Shown: piece after piece, positions 34,493 to 44,462 of the stretch | Numbering within the stretch: the stretch's first letter is position 1 | Layout: each line of letters begins with the position of its first letter | Source of the DNA: Chamaecrista fasciculata | Taxonomy: Eukaryota > Streptophyta > Magnoliopsida > Fabales > Fabaceae | DNA: 64,000 bases | Assembly (NCBI GenBank): GCA_003254925.1 | Contig: QANZ01003098.1 | Coordinates: 1 to 64,000, forward strand | Reading direction: 5' to 3' | Translations under genes and position numbers: made by a program | The notes under the pieces: generated by a model | Databases searched by the model: none | Told to the model about the DNA's origin: nothing | Seen by the model: the letters and a program-made list of their open reading frames with translations, nothing else

Positions 34493-35289
34493 AGCTGTTG
34501 CTACCTAATGCTCTCAACTAATAAAAAGCTTCTGCCTACTTTGCATCCAGATGCTTCTGTTCCCACGGAAAGTTCAAAAAATAAACACATCAATAGTGGC
34601 CAGAAACAGGATAAGATGTAAAGTTCACAAGTGAAAATATCAAAATAGATGACAAGAGAGTCGTATGAGCAACGAATTTATGATCAAGTAGTCATTCAAG
34701 AGTACTTAAAAAACTTTCTCCACAATAATAGTTTATCCTGAACTTGTTTCATAGCCTCAAGGACAAAATACAAGAGCACAACAGAATTAGAGGTTTATTA
34801 TACTATAAACTATTTGATTAAAGAACAAAGATTCTTGTAACTATAGTACTTTACTATACATTATTTTCCTACAAAATTTAATAGAAACCCTTGGAGACAC
34901 GTGAAATCTCAAAAATTCCATTTGCATCAAATTGGTGTTTTGGAGCATGCAACAAATGGAAGTGGTCCAAAACGTATGTTGAAGTATTTAGGACATCAAA
35001 AACACTAAAATTTCATAAACGGACTTAGGATTGGGCTAAAATAGACACAAAATCAGAACCAAAACCTCTTGTGTTAAACAAAATTAACCAATAACCGTTA
35101 TTCATTTTTCAATTAAGAAATGACGACGATGGAGATTATTGCATTTCATGCTATGGCAAGTTCAGTGAGGCATGCAAACAGCTTGTAGGCATCAATTTTT
35201 AAAAAAGGACGTGTAGGTTCTAATCAAACAAATTAACATCCATTTTCAACCAAGGCAACAATGATCATCAATTATCAACTCGAGAGAAC
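34493..35289. other. Intergenic, no gene seen
   Basis: Balanced composition, and open for ~130 bases beyond the plastid insert (to 34621), but the peptide is not recognised. No repeat boundary found. Confidence 0.4.
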
Positions 35290-37240
35290 AATTACATAAC
35301 CCATAGACGAATTACATAATCAAGAGACAAAGCTATAATTGGCACTCAGAAAATTTTAGCATTTTCTCTCAGGATATTCGAACATGGCAGAAAAGGAAGA
35401 AGAGAAAGTACTGACCTTGTCTTCTTCTCTCCTCTTACCTCAATCCTTTCTCTCGAATTCTCCTTTTCTCTCGAAATGCTTCATCTAATATTTGAGAAGA
35501 ACATATAATATGACATAAACCTAAAAGACTTGGAGAAAGCAAGAACAAAATGACAAGGAAAATAGCACGGCTTGGAAAAGACTAGATAATTACAATGATA
35601 CACTTAAAAGTAACATAACAATAATACTTCAGAACTTGCAAACATAATAAATTATTCCTAATAATAAAATATAAAATACTAGTATCCTAACATTATTTCC
35701 CCCTTGAAAAATAGCCTTGTCCTCAAGGCTATAGAAAGTAAATGAACAGTACTGGACACCCTAATTAACAGCACTGTACACCATCAGCCCACTAAATCTT
35801 AGGAATAAATCTGTGTTGAAGATGGAGAGGGGCGAGTCAACCATGTCTGTGTTGAAGGAGTGGGACGAATCTGTTTTTGCCTCCACAGCATCAAGCCTAT
35901 TGGCCATTTGGGCCAACTGTTGCAATATGGAGTCAGAAAATGGAGGTTGTGATAGGACGTTTTCAAAGATAGGACGGGAAAGAATACTCAAGAGGAGAAT
36001 CTCCATGCTTGAGAAATAGAGAGGGAGATGAGGGAAAGGATCAGGAACAGAGAAAAGATAGAGAGAGACAGAGTCAGATAGAGAGAGACAGCTTCTGAAA
36101 TAATTCTTATATCATTCCCATAATAATCAACTTACAATACATATATATAGACTTCCTAAAAACTACCCTCTAATAACTGCCACAAACATACAATAATTGC
36201 CATACTTAAAAGTAACATAACAATAATACTTCAGAACTTACAAACATAATAAATTATTCCTAATAATTCCTAATAATAAAATATAAAATACTAGTATTCT
36301 AACATAGTCCTTATTCCCATATAACCTACTTAAATACTCACACACACATACTCACTTCCCACCGATGTGGGGCTTGAAACCATCATAAGGGCACATTTTT
36401 GTTCTTTTGTTTTCAGAAATTAGAACAACTTTTAATTGTTTTCCGTTTTCAGATTTTTAAAAACAATAAAAAAAAAATTGTATCATCTAACAGGAATTTT
36501 TGCTTTAAATTTTTTAAAACGAAAAACTGTTTTTTAAAAAGGAATCAAACAGGCCCTTAGCTTGTGCATGTATTCTATTTCACTGCATCAAATTACATAA
36601 ACAGGAGACAAAGCTATAATTGGCACTCAGAAAATTTTAGCATTTTCTCTCATGATATTCGAACGTGGCAGAAAAGGAAGAAGAGAAAATACTGACCTTG
36701 TCTTCTTCTCTCCTCTTACCTCAATCTTTTCTCTCGAATTCTCCTTCTCTCTCGAACTGCTTCATCTAATATTTGAGAAGAACATATAATATGACATAAA
36801 CCTAAGAAAATGTAACGGTCAAGTAAGTATCCAAAAGAAGAGAGACTCACCTCTATTGCCGACAGAACATTGATGGCCAGAGAATCATTTGCGAAGGAGC
36901 AATGTTAGTGTGGCATGGGTCAACCAGCACAATTTCTCTATGGATAATGAAAAGACTTGGAGAAAGCAAGAACAAGATGGCAAGGAAGATAGCACAACTT
37001 GGAAAAGACTAGATAATTACAATTTACAATAATGCCACTGGTCATTTCTGTTCTTTTGTCTTCAGGAATTAGAACAACTTTTAATTGTTTTCCGTTTTCA
37101 GATTTTTAAAAACAAATAAAAAAGAATTGTATCATCTAACGGGGTTTTTTGCTTTTAATTTTTTAAAACAAAAAACTGCTTTTTAAAAAGGAATCAAGCA
37201 GGCCCTTAGCTTGTGCATGTATTCTATTTCACTGCAACAA
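35290..37240. repeat. Direct duplication downstream of mTERF, one copy interrupted
   Basis: Copy A is 35290-35601 plus ~36380-36590; copy B is 36600-37240. They share gacaaagctataattggcac, cttgtcttcttctctcctct, the gacttggagaaagcaagaac block and tcttttgttttcag onward to gcttgtgcatgtattctatt. Copy B has an additional ~150-bp stretch at ~36810-36950, and copy A is split by the LTR element at ~35602-36304. Divergence is only a few percent. Confidence 0.75.
35602..36304 (-). mobile_element. Small LTR retroelement, probably non-autonomous copia type
   Basis: On the minus strand a 5' LTR starts TGTTAGAATACTAG at 36304. A second LTR start, TGTTAGGATACTAG, lies at 35692 and is preceded by the polypurine tract aagggggaaataa (35705-35693). 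Between them is a short open frame (36006-35761, 81 aa) with LQQLAQMANRLDAVEAKTD, resembling an N-terminal gag remnant. There is no protease, integrase or reverse transcriptase. The 3' LTR is truncated near 35602. An inverted related LTR lies at ~57220-57490. Confidence 0.65.
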
Positions 37241-37537
37241 AATTTCTCAGAATTCAATAGGGATACCAGAAACATATATTATTACATGACAGGAATACCA
37301 GTAACTTATATTATCAAATGAGATATTTAACAACAAGGATTACACTTGGCTCTTGCATTATATAAACAAAATTGATTGGTAATGGTAAGATTCACATGGT
37401 TATCCTACAAATCAATAGTTCAAATTGAGATACCATAATAAAGAAAGAGTTCCATCAGATTAGAATTTGAAGCTGAAATTTTAATATTATAATAAAGCAG
37501 GGAGACATAAATTCACTCATCTCCACCAAGAAACTGT

Positions 37538-38755
37538 CTAGGACTGAGCTTTGGGTAGAGATCTTACATGACTTTTATATATGTTCAAGAGCTCTGGAGC
37601 ATCTTCCTGAAATCTTAAGACATATTGCTCCAGAAACATTTTTTCACTTATCATGGCAATGGAATAGAAGGACATACGGTCGCTAATCAAACCCTTCATT
37701 TTCAAAATTTTAAAAACTGACCATCTGGGAAGAAGTCTCCGTTTCATATTATAGCCAAAATAAGCTGGGTATTTAGCTATATCTTCCAATGACAAACCTA
37801 TTTCATCCAACAAAAACTTCATTGTGCTTGTGATTTTCTCCACTGAAAGCAGCATACATGTTGGATACTTCCTGATGACTGAAAGAGTGACATCCCTGGA
37901 CCAGCCACATCTCTCAAAGATGTCCAGCTTTGACTCCCATGTTGATTTCGTCATCCCTGATGACACAGAAACTGCCTGGATGAATGTAGCCTTAATAGGT
38001 GGAATTCCTATTTCTTTAGCAAACTTGACGTCTTCAACAAATTTTGCATGCTTTTGAAATGCTACTTTAGGAAAATGAATTAACAATTGAGAGATAGAAG
38101 ACTGAGGCACTCCAAGTTGTTTCAAAACCTCTATGTTGGGAACTAAATCCGCTACACACCCATTGAACAAATACCACCGTCTCAAAACTTTATTTACTTT
38201 CTCATCATCATCAAGTATAGTCTTAATGACCTCATAAACTGGAATCGTACGTTTCTCTAAGCTCAATCCTAGGAGTTTGTGAGCCTTAGAAACGACGAGT
38301 TCTTGGAATTCAGGACTTGAAAGCCCGAAAGACTGAAAATACTTTAGCTTGGGCAAAAGGGTCTTCTCAGGCTTTGCCAGAAGCACCTTAGGAAAACTTT
38401 TCACCAATTTAGATATATTGGTTTCGGAGAATCCATAACTCCTAAAAAGATTAAGTACTGAGTCGGGATTCTCTGGGTCTGTCAATTTAATCTTTTTGGA
38501 AACATCAATTGCTACATTGGCGGACAAGCCGCATGAGTTCATCAGGTAAGAAACAGTGAACGATTCATCGCCTTCAAGCTTTAGCTTTGGAGGATTTGAT
38601 GGAGGTGATTTGACAAAAGAAGAAAACGAATTGAAAAAGTGGGAAGCATTGTAATGGAGGGAATCTAATTGGATAATCCTGCTACTATTACAGAGCAGTG
38701 ACGAAGATAATCTTGCGACGAGAAATTTAAGCATGAAGGGCAATGAGAAACTCAC
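37538..38755 (-). CDS. mTERF-family organellar transcription termination factor
   Basis: One uninterrupted exon of 405 codons. mTERF proteins are nucleus-encoded and bind organellar nucleic acid to control transcription, splicing or termination. The N-terminus is basic, Ser-rich and without acid residues for ~35 aa, a targeting presequence; a second Met eight codons in (MLKFLVARLSSSLLCNSSR) is an equally plausible start. From ~residue 65 the protein is a series of ~30-residue mTERF repeats, visible in SYLMNSCGLSANVAIDVSKK, LFRSYGFSETNISKLVKSFP, LKQLGVPQSSISQLLIHFPK and FERCGWSRDVTLSVIRKYP, with the PxxL/FPK spacing typical of the family. Length matches the ~390-410 aa single-exon subgroup that is expanded in plants, so orthology to a named MTERF cannot be fixed. 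Mitochondrial versus plastid destination is undecided. No sign of decay. Confidence 0.93.
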   Translation of the reverse strand: MSFSLPFMLKFLVARLSSSLLCNSSRIIQLDSLHYNASHFFNSFSSFVKSPPSNPPKLKLEGDESFTVSYLMNSCGLSANVAIDVSKKIKLTDPENPDSVLNLFRSYGFSETNISKLVKSFPKVLLAKPEKTLLPKLKYFQSFGLSSPEFQELVVSKAHKLLGLSLEKRTIPVYEVIKTILDDDEKVNKVLRRWYLFNGCVADLVPNIEVLKQLGVPQSSISQLLIHFPKVAFQKHAKFVEDVKFAKEIGIPPIKATFIQAVSVSSGMTKSTWESKLDIFERCGWSRDVTLSVIRKYPTCMLLSVEKITSTMKFLLDEIGLSLEDIAKYPAYFGYNMKRRLLPRWSVFKILKMKGLISDRMSFYSIAMISEKMFLEQYVLRFQEDAPELLNIYKSHVRSLPKAQS

Positions 38756-39023
38756 CCAATCGAAGTCAGAAGCCTCAATTTGAACTCAGACACGTAGTAT
38801 TACACAATCTCTGAAATCCTGCTTCTGTCTATGAATTGAAACGCAGGTTGAGTTTCTTTGTTCTCAGACTCCGAGTCGAAAAATCAAAGGATGAAGAAAA
38901 CCTAAAACCCATACCGAGAAATAGCACAAACCCCTACAAGCTACATCTAACGGCGACGTTTAGGCTGTCTTTGGTCATTTAGTTATTTTTTTTCTGTTTT
39001 GATCCTTAAATTATGGGATTATT

Positions 39024-39966
39024 TTGGTCCTCAAACTAATTTTCGTTTCTTTTGATTCTCAAACTATTTTTTGTTTTATTTTGGTCCTCAAACTGTTTTT
39101 AATTTTATTTTGGTCCTCAAACTATTTCTTATTCCATTTTGGTCCTCAACCTATTTTTTTGTTTTGGACTCGCTTCGAAAAATTTAGCTTGGGTCAGCCC
39201 GATCGGGAAAAATCAGTCCGGGCCAACCCGGTAAGAAAAATTTCGCTCGGGCCGGCATTGTCGGAAAAATTTGACTCAGGCGGGCTCGGTTGGAAAAATT
39301 TATCTCGGGTTGGCCCGGTCGAAAAAATTTGGCTTGGGCCGGCCCGGTCGGGGAAAATCGACCCGAGCTGACCCGGTCAGAAAAATTCAGCTCGGCCCGG
39401 CCTTGTCGAAAAAATTCGACTCGGACCTGCCCGGTCGGAAAAATTTGTCTCCGATCGGCCTAGTCGAAAAAATTCGACTCGGGCCGGCCTGGTCGGAAAA
39501 ATTCAGCTCGGGCTGACCCAGTCAAAAAAATTTGGTACGGGCCGGCCTCGTCGGAAAAAATCGACTCGAGCCAGCTCAGTTGGAAAAATTTGTCTCGGCC
39601 CGCCCGGTCGGGAAAAATCGGCCCGGGCCGACTCGGTCGGAAAAATTCGGCTCGGGCCGGTCCGGGCAGAAAAATTCAGCACAGGTCAAAAAAATACGGC
39701 TCGGGCCGGCCTGGTCAAAAAAATTAGGCTCGGGTCTACCCGGTCGAAAAATTGGGTTCGGACCGGCCCGGTTGAAAAAATTCAGCTCGGCCCCGTCCGG
39801 CCGTAAAAATTAGGCTCAGGCCAGCCCGGTCGGGAAAATTTATCTCAGCCCGGTCAGGTCAAAAAAATACGACTCGCCCCGGCGCGGTCGCAAAAATTCG
39901 GCTCTGCCCCGCCTGGTTGGAAAAAATCGGCTCGGCTCGGCCCGGTCGTAAAAATTAGGCTCGGTT
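39024..39966. repeat. 29-bp-period minisatellite with a composition switch
   Basis: Units repeat every 29 bp for about 32 copies. The first ~5 units (39024-39167) are AT-rich (ttggtcctcaaactattt). From 39168 the same 29-bp phase continues with GC-rich units (about cccggtcggaaaaattcggc plus tcgggccgg). I checked the phase at 39052, 39081, 39110, 39139, 39168, 39197, 39226, 39255 and 39284. One shorter unit occurs near 39670-39700. Because units lack stops, long spurious frames are open in several phases on both strands. Confidence 0.85.
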
Positions 39967-40015
39967 TTAAAAAAGTAACATCTTTTTATTGATTTATTTA
40001 TGTTAATTAAATAAT

Positions 40016-41767
40016 GGCAAAACACCTTTTCATGCCCCTAACGTTTGCAGTGATTTTCAGTTATGCCCTTAACGTTTCATTTTGTTCAGACATGCCCTCA
40101 ATGTGCAACCAACGTTTCAATTATGCCCTCAATTTTGACTCAATGTACATGTGGCAATTTTTTTTGCTTATGTGTCATTTTTTTTGTTTGACTTGATTAC
40201 GTGGCATCATGACTGGGCATTCTTATTTTTTTTTTTCCACCTTGGCATGATGACTGGATTTACATTTTTGAACATAAAAATTGAGTAAACTAGCAAATCA
40301 GTCCCTGGATTTACATTTTTCATCATCTTCATTCATTTTAGTCCCAAATTCTCAAAATAAAATTGTAAAGTATCCCAAAACACTTCCAAACATTTCAATT
40401 TAGTCCTTAAAAGTATTAAAAACCTTAAAACCTAAACTCTAAAATTCTAAACCCTAAAACCCTAACCCCTAAACCCCTAAAAAAACTACTCTCTTGCAAT
40501 TTGGTCCCTAGGTCCTCAAATTTATTAAATCAAAATTAAAAAAAAATTAGTCCCTAAATCCTAATTTCATTATCATCTTCATCTTCTTCATCATCATCAT
40601 CATCTGAAGAAGAAGATGATGATGAGTACTGGTGGACATAGTTGAAACATGGACATTTTGATTAACCTCCTCTTCTTCTTGATTATCATCATCTTCCACA
40701 GGATGCGCAGGAGGAGGAGGTAAATTAAGATCAATGACGACATTGACATTAACATTGACCCCTAATTTCTTGTTATTTGGAAAATGTGCCTTTCTATGTC
40801 CCCCTAACGCTTGCCCTGATTCGAACACTTTACAACACTGACGACATTCAAAAACCCCCTTTCCATTATTATTTCCATCATCGTCTCCTCCCAAATCAAT
40901 TACAATCTCGCCTTCACCAAACTCCACGACGTCGTTTTCTTCTTCTTCTTCCTCTTCATTGTCGTCGGTCTTAATCTTCTTATGGCTCGCCTTGTGTCCT
41001 CCTAACGCCTGGTAAGAACTAAACACTCTGTCACACATTTCGCATTCCAATCGATTCTTCTGCTTCTTCATCTCTCATATCTCCTTCTCGTTTTCTGCTT
41101 TCTTCTTCTTCTTTAGCATCGCGATCTCTTCCTCTTTTTCTTCTGGCCATTTGTCCTTTGAAGGCAGCTTCTGAAGAAGAAGAAGATGATGATGAAGAAG
41201 ATGAAGATGATAATGAAATTAGGATTTAGGGACCATTTTTTTTTTTTAATTCTGATTTAATAAATTTGAGGACCTAGGGACTAAATTGCAAGAGAGTGGT
41301 TTTTTTAGGGGTTTAGGGGTTAGGGTTTTAGGGTTTAGAATTTTAGAGTTTAGGTTTTAAGGTTTTTAATACTTTTAAGGACTAAATTGAAATGTTTGGA
41401 AGTGTTTTGGGACACTTTACAATTTTATTTTGAGAATTTGGGACTAAAATGAATGAAGATGATGAAAAATGTAAATCCAGGGACTGATTTGCTAGTTTAC
41501 TCAATTTTTATGTTCAAAAATGTAAATCCAGTCATCATGCCAAGGTGGAAAAAAAAAAAAAAATGCCCAGTCATGATGCCACGTAATCAAGTCAAACAAA
41601 AAAAATGACACATAAGCAAAAAAAATTGCCACATGTGCATTGAGTCAAAATTGAGGGCATAATTGAAACGTTGGTTGCACATTGAGGGCATGTCTGAACA
41701 AAATGAAACGTTAAGGGCATAACTGAAAATCACTGCAAACGTTAGGGGCATGAAAGGGTGTTTTGCC
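40016..41767. mobile_element. Pack-MULE carrying a ZAT-type zinc-finger gene fragment
   Basis: 1752 bp with ~585-bp near-identical terminal inverted repeats (40016-~40600 and ~41184-41767), both starting ggcaaaacacc(c/t)tttcatgc. The exact 9-bp repeat ttaaataat flanks it (40007-40015 and 41768-41776), the duplication length of Mutator-like elements. There is no transposase. The ~580-bp centre carries a C2H2 zinc-finger gene piece. Outer TIR sequence resembles the element at 47986-48562; inner TIR sequence (ttttagtcccaaattctcaa, degenerate ccctaaa) resembles the repeats at 20375 and 48563. High arm identity implies recent activity. Confidence 0.92.
40547..41071 (-). CDS. Two-finger C2H2 (ZAT-like) protein, transposon-captured and truncated
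   Basis: 174-codon frame inside the Pack-MULE. Finger 1 is [21 protein letters not shown] and finger 2 [20 protein letters not shown] followed by H; both keep the plant QALGGH DNA-contact motif and all zinc ligands. An acidic linker lies between them. The sequence [10 protein letters not shown] is a DLN-type EAR repression motif. Upstream in the same frame, 41166-41077 still reads LPSKDKWPEEKEEE, resembling the SxDKW box before finger 2 of three-finger ZAT1/4/9 proteins, but a TGA stop separates it from the ATG at 41071. The captured piece therefore appears to lack the first finger. The last ~18 codons (Met/Lys-rich) and the stop lie in the left TIR, so the C-terminus is element-derived. Functional status is unknown; it could act as a repressor fragment or be unexpressed. 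Confidence 0.8.
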   Translation of the reverse strand: MKKQKNRLECEMCDRVFSSYQALGGHKASHKKIKTDDNEEEEEEENDVVEFGEGEIVIDLGGDDDGNNNGKGVFECRQCCKVFESGQALGGHRKAHFPNNKKLGVNVNVNVVIDLNLPPPPAHPVEDDDNQEEEEVNQNVHVSTMSTSTHHHLLLQMMMMMKKMKMIMKLGFRD

Positions 41768-41820
41768 TTAAATAATTAATCTGATATTGCTTAATATATT
41801 AAAAAAAGTCATATTTTTTT

Positions 41821-43126
41821 GGCTTAAGTGCACTTTTGGTCCCATAACTTTGATAAAGGTTTCAATTTGGTCCCATAACTATTTTTGTTGCAATTTTGGT
41901 CCCATAACTTCTCAAAAGGTTCCACCATTAGTCTCATGCTCAATTCCATCCATGTTTAGCTGTTAAATATGACGTGGCACAATGACTTGGATCATGATGT
42001 GGCAAAGTAGGATGAGGTGGACTTAAAAAGGATCTTTATGCAACATATTATAACATCTCAATATCAGAAACACAAAAAAAAAAACCTAGGGCCATTATGA
42101 AATTTTCACGCTTTCATCTTCATCTACTTCTTCAGCTTCCTTCCTACCACACACGCCGTCATCTTCTTCTTCTTCATCTCTTCACCCAGAAGCCAAATCT
42201 CTCTCTCCTCCTCTTCGATTCCTCCTCCCATCTTCCCGGATCCATGCTCGTCCGTTTGCGTACTGCTCACACGCCATCAGAATCGCATTCGCTCGCCGAC
42301 AAAAATGGCCGTCGTGGATTTTGATATGCTTTGTTCGACGGTGGCTTTGCAGACATAGGGAAAATGGGGGAAGCTTGGGAGTATCGGAGTCAAAGAAGAA
42401 GGTGCGGATTTTGGTGGGGTTTTAAAGATGTGGGAAGATGAACTTCTTGATTTTGGTGGGGTTTATAGGTCTCAAATGGAAGGTTTCTCTTCAGAGATTA
42501 AAACACGCAGGCTTCTTTCTTCTTCCATCTTCAGATTTTCTCTACGTGTACGTACTTTGCGAACGAAAAGAAAAGAGACTTGGATGACTGAGCAGAAATT
42601 GAAGGCTTTTCGCGAGCTCGTTGCGGGAAATGTCGATTTCGAACAATCGCACAAAATTAAACGAAAGAAAAGAGAAATTCCAAAGCTGAAATTTCACATA
42701 GCTAATGGGAGAGAGAGATTTGGTTTCTTGTGCCTTGTTGTTCATGGATTCTGGGTGAAGAGATGATGAAGAAGAAGAAGATGGCGGCATGTGTGGTGGG
42801 AAGGAAGTTGAAGAAGAAGATGAGGAAGAAAGTGTGAAAATTTCATAATGGCCTTTGGTTTTTTTTTTTTATTGTTTTTCTAATATTGAAATGTTATAAT
42901 ATGTTGCATACAAGTCCTTTTTAAGTTCACCTCATCCTACTTTGCCACTTCATGATCCATGTCATTGTGCCACGTCATATTTAACAGCTAAACATGGATG
43001 GAATTGAGCATGGGACTAACGGTGGCACCTTTTGAAAAGTTATGGGACCAAAATTGCAACAAATATAGTTATGGGACCAAATTGAAACCTTTGTCAAAGT
43101 TATGGGTCCAAAAGTGCATTTAAGCC
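41821..43126. mobile_element. Pack-MULE carrying a PLAC8-family exon fragment
   Basis: 1306 bp with inverted arms of ~380 bp starting ggcttaagtgcacttttggt and ending (inverted) ggcttaaatgcacttttgga. The exact 9-bp duplication tattttttt flanks it (41812-41820 and 43127-43135). The arms include an inverted cttcatc/gatgaag-rich segment (42100-42200 and 42740-42850). The unpaired centre ~42200-42740 holds the PLAC8-like exon and a second coding-like stretch. No transposase. Confidence 0.88.
42305..42486 (+). pseudogene. Captured first exon of a PLAC8-family gene, with premature stop
   Basis: From the ATG at 42305 the frame reads MAVVDFDMLCSTVALQT, then TAG, then GKWGKLG and ADFGGVLKMWEDELLDFGGV. 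This matches the N-terminus of a plant cysteine-rich PLAC8-type membrane protein family (cf. the Arabidopsis At4g23470 type), in which a glutamine-containing stretch is expected at the stop. The cysteine-rich PLAC8 core is not present. The segment is carried inside the Pack-MULE at 41821-43126. A further open stretch to 42766 (WMTEQKLKAFRELVAGNVDF) may derive from another gene, which I do not recognise. Confidence 0.75.
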
Positions 43127-43414
43127 TATTTTTTTTAATTTTCTAAACAATGTTAAAAGGGGGTAAAATAGTAATTTTATGCTAATGTCAAAACATAATC
43201 CTTCAATATCCTCTACTCCATTTTTTTGATAATCCAAACAAGGGAAGAGATTAAGAGGATTAATCCCTCCTTCTCTCCCGTTCCCTTCCCTTCCAATCTC
43301 CTCCCTCCCCTCCCCCTCCTTAAATCCAACCAAACCTTTAATATCTTTGGAGCACCTTTTTTTTTCCTGTGTTTCCTCTTAGTTTTGGTAAATTGGATTT
43401 CCTCATTTCTTTTT

Positions 43415-43865
43415 TGCCAAAGTCCTATTTTGGTCCTTCATGGTTGTTCAAAATTTTGTTTTGGTCTCTCATGTTTTTTTACTCTAATTTGGTCTCTCAT
43501 GTTTGCTCAATGTTCCGTTTTGGTCCCTCAAGTTTATTTGTTCCGTTTTGATCCCTCATGTTTGCTCAAAGTTCATTTCTGATTCCTCAAGTTTTCAAAA
43601 AGTTTCACCGTTAGTTCCTGACTATTTTTCATTAAAAAAAAACTAATTTTCAATTCACAATAATTTTGCTCTTTTTAAGATCTTAATGCAAAAGAGAAAG
43701 TTGTTGGGAGATGAAAGTTAGTTTTTAAAAAAGTAGATGAAAAGGAGTTCTGGACTAACGTTAGAACTTTTTAGAAACTTAGGGGACCAAAATAAAACAA
43801 AAAAAACTAGAGGGACCAAAACAAAACTTTGAACAAACATGAAGAACCAAAATAAGACTTTGGCC
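43415..43865. mobile_element. Mutator-like foldback element
   Basis: 451 bp with left end tgccaaagtcctattttggt and right end (inverted) ggccaaagtcttattttggt. Flanking 9-mers are tttcttttt and tttctttta (8/9). Arms contain catgtttgctcaaagtt/aactttgaacaaacatg. No coding capacity. Confidence 0.75.
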
Positions 43866-44128
43866 TTTCTTTTATTATTTTTGGTGGTCAAAAGCTCACT
43901 TTGATGTCTTACATATTGAAAAAATATTTTTTTAATTTTAAATTATTGTATGTGATCATATTTTGTTTTAAATTTGAATGTGATAAGTCTAAAGTTACAT
44001 GCTACTTTTTTTTTTTAATCCAATGGAAGTCGTGAACAAAATGAGATCAAATCAGATTTTAAAAGTAGATATCTCATTTTACCGTTAAACCAGCAAAGTT
44101 GCTTATATATATATATATATATATATAT

Positions 44129-44462
44129 NNNNNNNNNNNNNNNNNNNNNNNNNNNNNNNNNNNNNNNNNNNNNNNNNNNNNNNNNNNNNNNNNNNNNNNN
44201 NNNNNNNNNNNNNNNNNNNNNNNNNNNNNNNNNNNNNNNNNNNNNNNNNNNNNNNNNNNNNNNNNNNNNNNNNNNNNNNNNNNNNNNNNNNNNNNNNNNN
44301 NNNNNNNNNNNNNNNNNNNNNNNNNNNNNNNNNNNNNNNNNNNNNNNNNNNNNNNNNNNNNNNNNNNNNNNNNNNNNNNNNNNNNNNNNNNNNNNNNNNN
44401 NNNNNNNNNNNNNNNNNNNNNNNNNNNNNNNNNNNNNNNNNNNNNNNNNNNNNNNNNNNNNN
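44129..44462. other. Assembly gap (334 N)
   Basis: A run of N directly after a (ta)n microsatellite. The frame apparently crossing it is meaningless. Confidence 1.

Noticed and set aside
34382-34621. 79-codon frame over the plastid insert treated as a gene
   Set aside because: Its first half is a shifted rpoC1 fragment, and the rest is unrecognised flanking DNA.
39024-39813. Three overlapping forward open frames of 81-115 codons with KIRLGPA-like repeats
   Set aside because: They are consequences of a stop-free 29-bp tandem repeat, open in several phases and on the other strand too; no start context or known protein.
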